DNA from: Burkholderiaceae bacterium
GTDB lineage: Bacteria; Pseudomonadota; Gammaproteobacteria; Burkholderiales; Burkholderiaceae_C
Assembly (NCBI GenBank): GCA_022702125.1
Contig: JAKOND010000127.1
Location: 1 to 36,727 of the forward strand
Reading direction: 5' to 3'
DNA: 36,727 nucleotides
In this document: one piece after another, positions 17,183 to 26,807 of the stretch
How the letters are laid out: each line of letters begins with the position of its first letter
Position numbering within the stretch: position 1 is the first letter of the stretch
The notes under the pieces: generated by a model
What the model was told of the DNA's origin: nothing
The model's input: the letters and a program-made list of their open reading frames with translations, nothing else
Database searches by the model: none
Made by a program: the position numbers and the translations under genes

Positions 17183-17995
17183 ATGAGCAAACCCTTCCAT
17201 CTCCTCGATCGTGCCCGGGGACATCGGGGCGGCACCATTCCCCAGCACCGCGCGATCTGGAGCCTGCCGTTGCCCCTCGGGCGGATATGGGGCAGCGCGG
17301 CGCTCGCGTGCGTCCTGAGCGCGGCGCTGCTGTGGCTCCGCCCCTGGGTCAGCCTGGCCTGGGGCAGCCAGATGATCTGGTGGATGCATGCCCTGGCCTT
17401 GCCCGGCCAGTTCGACCTGGTCGGCCCGGGGACGGGCGTGGGCGAGATCTTCGCGCTGGGCGTGCCCTCGATCGAACTGGCGCTGGACGTGCCCGATACG
17501 CGGATGCCGCTCTGGCATGGCGGTGCGCTGGCGGCGCTGTGGTGGTGCACCGCCTGGCTGCCCGAGCCGGCCAAGCCGCTGGCTTTCTTCGTGCGGCTGG
17601 GCGTGCTGATCCATGCCGCGTCGGTGCTGTTCTTCGTGTTCTGGCCCGCCAGCTTCGTCCATACCGTGGGAGGCCATGTGATCAGCGGCATGCGCCAGAG
17701 CTGGTACCTGATCGTGCTGACGCCCTGGATCCACCTGGCGACCTACTACCTGTTCCCGTTCGCCATGTGGCAGCGTGCCCTGCTGACCCTGCTGACCGCC
17801 GGCTACCTGTTCGTGCTCACGCCCCTGCAGTACGCGCTGCACGTGGCGCTGGTGAACGCAGGGGGCCTGATCCTGCTGCCGCTGCTGCACCTGCTGTTCG
17901 GCGTGATGCTGGCGATCACCGGCTTCGTGGCGCTCTACGGCTGGGGCATGAGCTGGCCCGGCCAGCGCTCGGCCGACGACAGGGCACGGCCGTGA
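17183..17995 (+). CDS. Polytopic inner-membrane protein of unknown function
   Basis: Not recognised. A 270-residue integral membrane protein with about six or seven hydrophobic segments: near 36-58, 62-74, 112-127, 134-158, 173-194, 199-224 and 227-256. The N-terminus is basic (residues 1-23), which suggests it faces the cytoplasm. Trp, His and aromatic residues are frequent within the membrane segments (WWMHALAL, WIHLATYYLF, HVALVNAGG, LLHLLFG), and several His residues sit near predicted membrane faces, which may hint at an enzyme such as an acyltransferase-like or thiol-free membrane enzyme; this is only a guess. No exosortase Cys-Arg-His pattern was seen. The gene starts seven bases after the barrel gene and its stop overlaps the next start (GTGA). 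Confidence 0.8.
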   Translation: MSKPFHLLDRARGHRGGTIPQHRAIWSLPLPLGRIWGSAALACVLSAALLWLRPWVSLAWGSQMIWWMHALALPGQFDLVGPGTGVGEIFALGVPSIELALDVPDTRMPLWHGGALAALWWCTAWLPEPAKPLAFFVRLGVLIHAASVLFFVFWPASFVHTVGGHVISGMRQSWYLIVLTPWIHLATYYLFPFAMWQRALLTLLTAGYLFVLTPLQYALHVALVNAGGLILLPLLHLLFGVMLAITGFVALYGWGMSWPGQRSADDRARP

Positions 17996-19263
17996 GGCGC
18001 CTGCGGCGCACGGCGTGCGCGATCGCCCTGGCATGCGGCGCGATGACCGTCGGCTACGCCGAGGTCGCCCCGGCTCCGCAGGGGTCCGGCGCCTGCGGAT
18101 ACGGGCATCTGGTGCAGGCCGACTTCCGCGACGCGGCACTGCGCGCTTTCGAGCGCCTGATGCTCGCGGCGCCCGGCCGTCCCGCGGACGGCGCGGTGAA
18201 GACGCACCAGTCGCCGGGGCATGTCGATCCCCAGGGGCAGGCCTGGCACCACGTGTCGGCCTACCAGGCGAACCTGGCCTTCATCGGTGCGCTGCGGATC
18301 GATCCTGGCCAGGCGCCCGCAGCCGCGCGCTGGCTCCGCTGGCAGGCGCGGCACACCACGCCGACCGGCTCCGGACGGGGCGTGGTGTTCGACCACTGGG
18401 TGCGCGCCTCCGATCTGCAGGAAGCGGATTGCCCGCCGGGCCGCGATGCGCGCACCTGCCCGCAGGTCGATGCCTACGACAGCACCGCCGCCACGCTGCT
18501 GCTGATGGCCGAGGCCTACCTGCGCCACAGCGACGACGCCAGCATGCTGCGCGAACCCGCCATGCGCGCGGCCCTGGAGGCCGCGGCCGGCACGATGGCT
18601 TCCCTGGCCGAACCCGGCGGGCTGAGCTGGGCCAAGCCCGACTATCCCGTGGCCTACCTGATGGACGCGCTCGAGGTGGCGGCCGGCTGGCGTGCGTGGG
18701 CCCGTCTGCAGACCGAGGTGTACCAGGTGCCGCAGGCCGGCATCAACAGCATGGGCACGGCCGAGACACTGGACGCGGCGATCGTCAGGCAACTCTGGCA
18801 CGCGCCCAGCCACACCTGGCGCGTGCGCCTGGACGCGCCGAAGCCGAATTTCTCGACCTGGTATCCCGATACGGTGGCCCAGGCCTGGCCGCTGCTGTGG
18901 AGTCGCGACGCCGGCCCTGCGGAGCAGCAGCGCGCGCGTTCGGCCTGGCGCAAGGCGGCGTCGCAGTGGAAGGACCGTGCCGACTGGTCTCGGCGCAATG
19001 TCGATCCCGACGGTTTCTGGTGGCCCGCGATGGCCGTGGCAGCCCACTGCGTCGGCGAGGTCGACGACGCGCGCGCCTGGGTGGCCCGCGCCCGCAGCGA
19101 CTGGATGCAGCCGGCCCGGCCCTTCGGGTGGCCCTTCCAGGTGGGCGATCTGCTGTGGCTTTTCTGGCTGGCCGATCCCGCCGACGACCCGAAGACGTCG
19201 CGGGCCGCGGCGCCGCCCGGACCCGTGGCGTCCGACCCTGCTCCTGTTGTCCCTTTCCTCTAA
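17992..19263 (+). CDS. Exported glycosidase-like alpha-helical protein
   Basis: A 423-residue protein from GTG at 17992, which overlaps the previous stop by 4 bases. The N-terminus (Arg-rich then hydrophobic, ending about residue 23) is a signal peptide. The rest is helix-rich with repeated aromatic pairs: AWHHVSAYQANLAF, GVVFDHWVRASD, YDSTAATLLLMAEAYLR, MDALEVAAGW, FSTWYPDTVAQAWPLLW, DPDGFWWPAMAVAAH and FQVGDLLWLFWLAD. This pattern fits an (alpha/alpha)6 toroid as in six-hairpin glycosidases and polysaccharide lyases. A role in trimming the polymer in the periplasm is inferred from the operon, where many synthase-dependent systems carry a hydrolase. The exact family and catalytic acids could not be assigned. 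The C-terminal 25 residues are Pro/Ala-rich. Confidence 0.65.
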   Translation: MRRLRRTACAIALACGAMTVGYAEVAPAPQGSGACGYGHLVQADFRDAALRAFERLMLAAPGRPADGAVKTHQSPGHVDPQGQAWHHVSAYQANLAFIGALRIDPGQAPAAARWLRWQARHTTPTGSGRGVVFDHWVRASDLQEADCPPGRDARTCPQVDAYDSTAATLLLMAEAYLRHSDDASMLREPAMRAALEAAAGTMASLAEPGGLSWAKPDYPVAYLMDALEVAAGWRAWARLQTEVYQVPQAGINSMGTAETLDAAIVRQLWHAPSHTWRVRLDAPKPNFSTWYPDTVAQAWPLLWSRDAGPAEQQRARSAWRKAASQWKDRADWSRRNVDPDGFWWPAMAVAAHCVGEVDDARAWVARARSDWMQPARPFGWPFQVGDLLWLFWLADPADDPKTSRAAAPPGPVASDPAPVVPFL

Positions 19264-19282
19264 CTTCCATCCAAGGTGCCCC

Positions 19283-21526
19283 ATGCCTCCTACCTTCGCC
19301 CCATGGCGCTTTCTCGTCCGGCGGTCCCGCCGGTTGATGGCCGCGCTGCTCGTCCTGCCGTTGCTTCTCGCGTTCAATGCGGGCGCCCACGCCGCCGCTT
19401 CGCGTGACAGCCTGACCCTGCTGGTCCCCGACGGCGCGAGCCTGTCGAGCTGGCAGGTGCAGGTGTGGACGGATTCGGCAGCCGAAGAGGGCATCCAGCT
19501 CAAAACCATCACCGATTCGGCCTTCCTGGCGCTCGGCGCCCGGGCGGCGGGCACGATCGCCGGCCTGATCCTGCCCGACAGCGCGCACATCCAGGCCAGC
19601 GATGCCCTGGTGGCGGCGGTCAAGCAGTACGTGTCCGGCGGCGGCAAGCTGATGCTGACGTACGACGCGGGCGCACTGACGGACAACGGCTTCTACTCGC
19701 TCGGCGGCAAATCCCGCTTCTCCGATCTGGTGGGCGTGGATTACGTGCAGTACGACCTGCTGCGCGACCGCGTGGTGGGCTTCGGCCCGATCGTGGGCAA
19801 CAAGGGCCGCATGGACAACCTGTCCCTGCCGCCCGGCAAGTACGTGCCCTACGCGGCCCCGGCCGCCAACGCGCGTGCGGCCACGTCCAACGCCGTCTTC
19901 GTACCGACGAACCGCTTCGATCCGGGCGGCTCCCAGTTCATGCGCGCCATCGTCGAAGCACGCGCCAACGGCATCTCGACCAGCCTCGCGCGTCTTTCCC
20001 CGGCCACCGCCAGTGCGAGCCAGCTGCGTTACGACCTGAACGTGGGCAACGCGACGCAGGCGCTGAGCCAGCTGCTGTCGCAACTGCTCAATTTCGGCAA
20101 CACCGGCAACAGCCTGCGCCAGACCGACGACATCAGCGCGGTCGTGAACGCCAGCGGCACCGCCTGGACCGAGAACCCGCCCGCGCTCACGCCGTCCAGG
20201 CTGGCGTCGTCCGATGCCGAGATGCAGTCCGTCAGCGGCTACGGCTTCGGCGAACTGAGCTACTACCACTTCGTGACGACCGGCACCTTCCCGGGCAACG
20301 TGTTCCTGAGCTCGCCGTCGCACGGACTGGTCGCGGGCGAGCGCGCCTACGGCTCCGGCAAGGTCCTGTTCGTCAACATCCCGCTCGGCTTCTTCAAGGC
20401 CATCGGCACCGACGGCGCGCTGATGCACGGTTTCCTGAACCACTTCGCGCGCGACCAGGTGGCCATGACGCGCCTGTCCGTCCAGCCGAAGGGCATCGGC
20501 GGCCTGGTCTACAACTGGCACGTGGACGACGGCGACGACGTGGTGCCCGATTTCCGCAACATCATGGCCCAGGACTTCATGCAGAACCAGGGCCCGTTCT
20601 CCGTGCACTTCACCGCGGGCCCCGACGTGGTCACGCCGGGCGACGGCATGGGCATGAACCTGCCCAACAATCCGGCCGCCCAGGACGTCGTGCTGAAGAC
20701 CGGCAAGTTCGGCAAGTACGCGCGCGCCAGCGGCATGCAGCACGAGATCGGCTCGCACGGCGGCTGGAACCACGACCTGTACGGCCTGAACGCGACGGAA
20801 ACCAACGCCGCGACCTACCTGCCCTGGGTGCTGCTGAACTTCAACGCCCTCGAGAACGTCACCAAGACCCCGCTGCGCGAATACTCGGCGCCGGTCGGCA
20901 ACAACCCGAGCTGGGCGACCCGGTGGCTGGAGCAGCACGGCGTGGTGGGCATGTACACGGTCAGCAACACCGGCGCCGCGGCCACCCGCGAATGGCGCGC
21001 CGGCGCCCGACTGACCGACAAGCTGTGGGCCATGCCGATCGCGCCTTTCGGCAAGTCGGCCACCTTCGAGGAGTTCGACCTCAACGGCATCTCCGACGGC
21101 ACCTCCGCCCAATGGCTGGTCGACCTGCAGAGCTTCGTGTCCAACAACCGCACCAACCGCCTGTTCTACAACCATCCTCCGGGAGCGATGGCCCACCTGG
21201 GCGTGGTCAAGACCTTCGTGAAGCGCGCGGCCGCGCTCCAGGCGGTCGGCCGCTTCGACTGGTACACCCTCGCGGAGATCGCCGATTTCTCGCAGCGCCG
21301 GATCCAGACGAACTGGAGCAGCAGCACCAACGCGCTCGGCCTGACCACGTTCGTGGCGAGCAACCCCGTGTCGCTGACCGACGTGACATGGATGCTGCCG
21401 CGCAGCGCGTATTGGCTGCCGGTCGTCACGGGCGGCTCGGGCACGGTCTCGGTGACGGATTCCACGCACTGGCTGGTCACCGCCAAGTCGGGCACCAGCA
21501 TCCAGTTCGTCGCGCTGCAGCGCTGA
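19283..21526 (+). CDS. Second NodB-like deacetylase candidate, exported
   Basis: A 747-residue paralogue of the protein encoded at 13197. A signal peptide or anchor covers about 18-38 (ending AGAHAAA). The first domain starts SLTLLVPDGASLSSWQVQVW and keeps the same order of strands; compared with the shorter copy it carries an extra block of roughly 100 residues between about 195 and 330. The second domain repeats the motif set: YNWHVDDGD (410-418), SHGGWNHD (491-498) and REYSAPVGNNP (532-542), followed by FYNHPPGAM where the first copy has YFHPPGIAM. AAGG lies just before the ATG (CCAAGGTG), 19 bases after the previous stop. It should act in the periplasm on the polymer made by this operon. 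It ends the operon; next comes a short gap with a palindrome and then convergent pdxY. Confidence 0.72.
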   Translation: MPPTFAPWRFLVRRSRRLMAALLVLPLLLAFNAGAHAAASRDSLTLLVPDGASLSSWQVQVWTDSAAEEGIQLKTITDSAFLALGARAAGTIAGLILPDSAHIQASDALVAAVKQYVSGGGKLMLTYDAGALTDNGFYSLGGKSRFSDLVGVDYVQYDLLRDRVVGFGPIVGNKGRMDNLSLPPGKYVPYAAPAANARAATSNAVFVPTNRFDPGGSQFMRAIVEARANGISTSLARLSPATASASQLRYDLNVGNATQALSQLLSQLLNFGNTGNSLRQTDDISAVVNASGTAWTENPPALTPSRLASSDAEMQSVSGYGFGELSYYHFVTTGTFPGNVFLSSPSHGLVAGERAYGSGKVLFVNIPLGFFKAIGTDGALMHGFLNHFARDQVAMTRLSVQPKGIGGLVYNWHVDDGDDVVPDFRNIMAQDFMQNQGPFSVHFTAGPDVVTPGDGMGMNLPNNPAAQDVVLKTGKFGKYARASGMQHEIGSHGGWNHDLYGLNATETNAATYLPWVLLNFNALENVTKTPLREYSAPVGNNPSWATRWLEQHGVVGMYTVSNTGAAATREWRAGARLTDKLWAMPIAPFGKSATFEEFDLNGISDGTSAQWLVDLQSFVSNNRTNRLFYNHPPGAMAHLGVVKTFVKRAAALQAVGRFDWYTLAEIADFSQRRIQTNWSSSTNALGLTTFVASNPVSLTDVTWMLPRSAYWLPVVTGGSGTVSVTDSTHWLVTAKSGTSIQFVALQR

Positions 21527-21552
21527 GGACGCGGGTCGGGGATGCTTCTCTT

Positions 21553-21569
21553 GCTATCTATTCGGTAGC
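21553..21569. repeat. Short palindrome resembling a dispersed Comamonadaceae intergenic repeat
   Basis: GCTATC-TATTC-GGTAGC forms a 6-bp stem (one G-T pair) in the 79-bp gap between the deacetylase candidate and pdxY, in a short AT-rich patch. From memory, words of the type GCTATC...GATAGCTGC are frequent between genes in Comamonadaceae. It may also serve as a weak shared terminator. Confidence 0.4.
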
Positions 21570-21605
21570 TGCGAACGAAGGCGGGACGCCGGCAGTCGCA
21601 GGAAA

Positions 21606-22619
21606 TCATTCCGGAAAGGACACCGTCTCCGAACCGGTTCCTCGATCCGCATCGCCGACCCGGGCGCACTGTCCGCCGCGGTCGTCCGCCCGGACGGGGC
21701 CGACTGCGCGCGGGCAGGTCCGCCAACCGGCCAGCGCCACCGCGTCGAAGACCGGGGAGGGCGCCACGATCTGGTCGCGGCAGGCGACCAGCGGCAGGTC
21801 GCGCTGGCCGGCCGCGGTCCGGGACACCAGGGCATGGAGCGTCGAGACGGCGCGCGCCACCGCCGCGGGCGTGTCGGCGCCGTTCAGCAGATGGCCCAGC
21901 AGCACCGCCGAGAACACGTCGCCCATGCCGTTGGGCAGCGGCTGCAGCGCGATGAAGGGCGTCTGCACGATCCAGGCGCCGTCCGCCTCCACCGCCAGGG
22001 TGGCGAGCCGGTCGGACGGCAGGTCGGGCGTGCGCAGGCTGGTCACGACGATGGTGGACAGGTGGGGGCGGTCCGCGCCGCCCAGCAGCGCGCGGGCGGC
22101 GGCGACGGCCTCGTCCACCGAACCGACCGGGGCGCCGTGCAGCAATTCGAACTCGAAGTGGTTGGGCGTGACGAGGCTGGCGTGGCCCAGCGCGCGGCGG
22201 CGCAGGAATTCCGGCACGCCCGGGCGGACGAAGACGCCCCGGCCGACGTCGCCCATGACCGGGTCGCACAGGTAGCGGGCGCCGGGCCGGTGCCGGCGGA
22301 TTTCCTGCACCGCCGACAGCACCGCCTCGCCCACGCCGGCATCGCCGAGGTAGCCCGAGAGCACCGCTTCGCAGCGCGCCAGCACGCCCTGGGCGCGCAG
22401 GCCGTCGAGCACGTCCTGGACGTGCGCCGGCGCGAACACCTGGCCCTTGAATTCGCCGTAGCCGGTGTGGTTGGAGAACTGCACCGTGTGCACCGCCACC
22501 GGCTGCGCCCCCAGCAGCTGCAGCGGCAGCATCGCCGCCGCGTTGCCGACATGGCCGTAGGCGACATGGGACTGGAGGGACAGCACGAGCGGCGGGCCGG
22601 GCGGGAGGGAGGTCGGCAT
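21606..22619 (-). CDS. pdxY: Pyridoxal kinase with 41-residue C-terminal tail
   Basis: Phosphorylates pyridoxal (vitamin B6 salvage) with ATP; 337 residues against about 287 in E. coli PdxY. Key motifs: SLQSHVAYGHVGN near the N-terminus, VQFSNHTGYG, LSGYLGDAG, CDPVMGD, TPNHFEFELL and the phosphate-loop NGMGDVFSA, where the Asp is the catalytic base. The normal end of the family falls near VFDAVAL; after that comes a 41-residue tail rich in Arg, Gly and Asp with no resemblance to the family, possibly from loss of the original stop. The ATG at 22619 fits the family N-terminus; the frame upstream is leader. It converges on the exopolysaccharide operon and diverges from the small membrane-protein gene. 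Confidence 0.92.
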   Translation of the reverse strand: MPTSLPPGPPLVLSLQSHVAYGHVGNAAAMLPLQLLGAQPVAVHTVQFSNHTGYGEFKGQVFAPAHVQDVLDGLRAQGVLARCEAVLSGYLGDAGVGEAVLSAVQEIRRHRPGARYLCDPVMGDVGRGVFVRPGVPEFLRRRALGHASLVTPNHFEFELLHGAPVGSVDEAVAAARALLGGADRPHLSTIVVTSLRTPDLPSDRLATLAVEADGAWIVQTPFIALQPLPNGMGDVFSAVLLGHLLNGADTPAAVARAVSTLHALVSRTAAGQRDLPLVACRDQIVAPSPVFDAVALAGWRTCPRAVGPVRADDRGGQCARVGDADRGTGSETVSFPE

Positions 22620-22816
22620 GGCGGGGGGTATCGGGCGGAGAGGGGATCGGACGCGCGAGCGCCGGTCGGAATGCCGATTCTCTTCCGGGAACGACCGTCC
22701 GGCGGCCTTCGGCGTTGGCACGGTCCTACGTCCGGTCGCCCCGGAGGCCGACAGCGTCCGGGTCCATCCGCTGCCATGCTCCGCCCATCCATAACTCAAG
22801 GGAAAAAGGTCTCGCT

Positions 22817-22891
22817 GTGAATTCCATCATCTACATCGTCGGTCTGGTCGTGGTCGTGGTCGCCGTGCTGTCGTTCTTCGGCCTGCGCTGA
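22817..22891 (+). CDS. Small single-pass membrane protein (24 residues)
   Basis: A GTG-started frame of 24 residues: a short polar N-terminus (NS), a continuous hydrophobic stretch of Ile/Val/Leu from residue 3 to about 21, and the end FFGLR. A ribosome-binding word AAGG lies seven bases before the GTG within AAGGGAAAAAGG. The composition is that of a single membrane helix. I recall very similar tiny proteins in related betaproteobacteria, but this is memory, not a search. No function is known to me. It lies between divergent pdxY and alaS, with a hairpin 39 bases after its stop. Confidence 0.7.
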   Translation: MNSIIYIVGLVVVVVAVLSFFGLR

Positions 22892-22929
22892 AGCCATCGC
22901 ACGGCACGCATCCTTTTATTGCCAGCCAC

Positions 22930-22961
22930 GGGCCCGCACGGCGATCGCGCCATGCGGGCCC
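22930..22961 (+). terminator. Strong GC hairpin downstream of the small membrane-protein gene
   Basis: GGGCCCGCA (22930-22938) pairs perfectly with TGCGGGCCC (22953-22961). Inside, GGCG/CGCC extend the stem after one C-A mismatch and close on an ATCG tetraloop. It lies 39 bases after the 24-residue gene. No T-run follows, so it may be a Rho-assisted terminator or a leader hairpin of alaS. Confidence 0.45.
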
Positions 22962-23006
22962 TGTCGCGTGGGGCCCGGCGGTCCCGTCGGAAAGCCAAAG
23001 CCGTTC

Positions 23007-23012
23007 TAAAAT
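23007..23012 (+). promoter_or_regulatory. Candidate -10 element for alaS
   Basis: TAAAAT stands out in GC-rich DNA 142 bp before the chosen alaS start. No convincing -35 at normal spacing was found. Confidence 0.35.
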
Positions 23013-23154
23013 CCGCAACCTTCCGAACCGCTGCCGCAGGCACGACCTCTCTGCTTCCTGCCGTCGGTGACAGTCCGGCGCGGCCGGCGACCATCCCACC
23101 CGACGCGGCCCGCCCGCCCTCCGGCGCGCCTTCCTCCCGATGACGACGAAACCC

Positions 23155-25782
<2,628 letters not shown>

Positions 25783-25811
25783 CCCGCACCCGAACCCGCT
25801 CCGGACGCACC

Positions 25812-26807
25812 ATGCCTTCCATCGCGCCGAAAGGCGTCGCATCCCGCGGGTCCGAGGCGGGCGCCCGACCGGGCCGGCTCCGCTGGCGGTCCGGGGCGCT
25901 CGTGGCGGTGTGGGCATGGCTGGCGATGGCGCCGGTCCTGGCGCAGCCGGTGCCGCCGGCGGCGCCCCCCGTGGCGCAGGCGGCACCGGCAGCCGTCCGC
26001 CCGCCGGCGCCGTCCAAGGCGCAGCCCCGGGCCGTGTCTTTTTTCAACCGCGACGGCGCCCGGCTGCATGCCCTGCTGTTCCTGCCCGATGACGGCCAGG
26101 CGCGCCGCGGCACGGTGATCGCGCTGCACGGCTGCAACGGCCTGTACGACGAACAGGCGCCCAACATCGCGCTCACGCTCAATTCGCGGCACCAGGCCAT
26201 GGCCGAGATGCTCCTCGCCGAAGGCTACGCGGTGCTGTTCCCCGACAGCCTCCGGTCGCGCGGCTCGCCGCCGGCCTGTTCGCAGAAGGTCGGCGCCCGT
26301 GCCGTCACCCTGACGCAGCGCCGTCTCGATGCGCTGGCGGCGCTGTCCTGGACCGCGGCACAGCCCTGGGCCGACCCGCACCGGATCGCGCTGCTGGGCT
26401 GGTCGCACGGCGGCAACACGGTGCTGGCGGCCACCGACGCCACGCGGCCCGAGGTCAACGCGGTGCCCGACCGCTTCGCCGCCGCCATCGCCTTCTATCC
26501 CCTCTGCCGCAGCCCGCTCAAGAGCGGCTACCGGCCCAACACCCACCTGGCGATCATGATCGGCGCGCTCGACGACTGGACGCCGCCGCAGCCCTGCATC
26601 GCGCTGGGCCGGGCCACGCAATCCGAGGTGCACGTCTTCGGCGGCAGCTACCACGGCTTCGATTACCCGTCGGGCAAGGTGCAGCTGCTGCCGGAGGTGC
26701 CCACCGGCCTCGACCCCGAGCACGGGGTGCATTTCGGTCCGAATTCCGATGCCCGCGAGGAAGCCTATGCCCGGGTGCGCCGGCTGCTGGCGGCGGCCCT
26801 GCGCTAG
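25812..26807 (+). CDS. Exported dienelactone hydrolase-like alpha/beta hydrolase
   Basis: A 331-residue secreted or periplasmic hydrolase. After a basic N-terminus, a hydrophobic stretch (about 29-43, ending PVLAQ) is a signal peptide, followed by a Pro/Ala linker to about 75. The hydrolase core has the oxyanion region ALHGCNGLY, the nucleophile elbow GWSHGG, an Asp in GALDDWT and His in SYHGFD, giving a complete Ser-Asp-His triad. Two Cys pairs could form disulfides (PACSQ, PLCRS, QPCIA). The family is that of dienelactone hydrolases, in which many members act on unknown esters. It follows alaS by 29 bp and may share its transcript. Its stop overlaps the stop of the convergent dehydrogenase gene in the four bases CTAG. 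Confidence 0.85.
   Translation: MPSIAPKGVASRGSEAGARPGRLRWRSGALVAVWAWLAMAPVLAQPVPPAAPPVAQAAPAAVRPPAPSKAQPRAVSFFNRDGARLHALLFLPDDGQARRGTVIALHGCNGLYDEQAPNIALTLNSRHQAMAEMLLAEGYAVLFPDSLRSRGSPPACSQKVGARAVTLTQRRLDALAALSWTAAQPWADPHRIALLGWSHGGNTVLAATDATRPEVNAVPDRFAAAIAFYPLCRSPLKSGYRPNTHLAIMIGALDDWTPPQPCIALGRATQSEVHVFGGSYHGFDYPSGKVQLLPEVPTGLDPEHGVHFGPNSDAREEAYARVRRLLAAALR

Noticed and set aside
17183-17995. Exosortase or archaeosortase identity for the polytopic protein
   Set aside because: Similar size and membrane layout, but the conserved Cys, Arg and His of exosortases are not found, and no PEP-CTERM-type target gene is nearby.
9946-21605. A genomic island bounded by att sites
   Set aside because: The tRNA position is suggestive, but no direct repeat of the tRNA 3' end and no integrase or transposase was found within the window.
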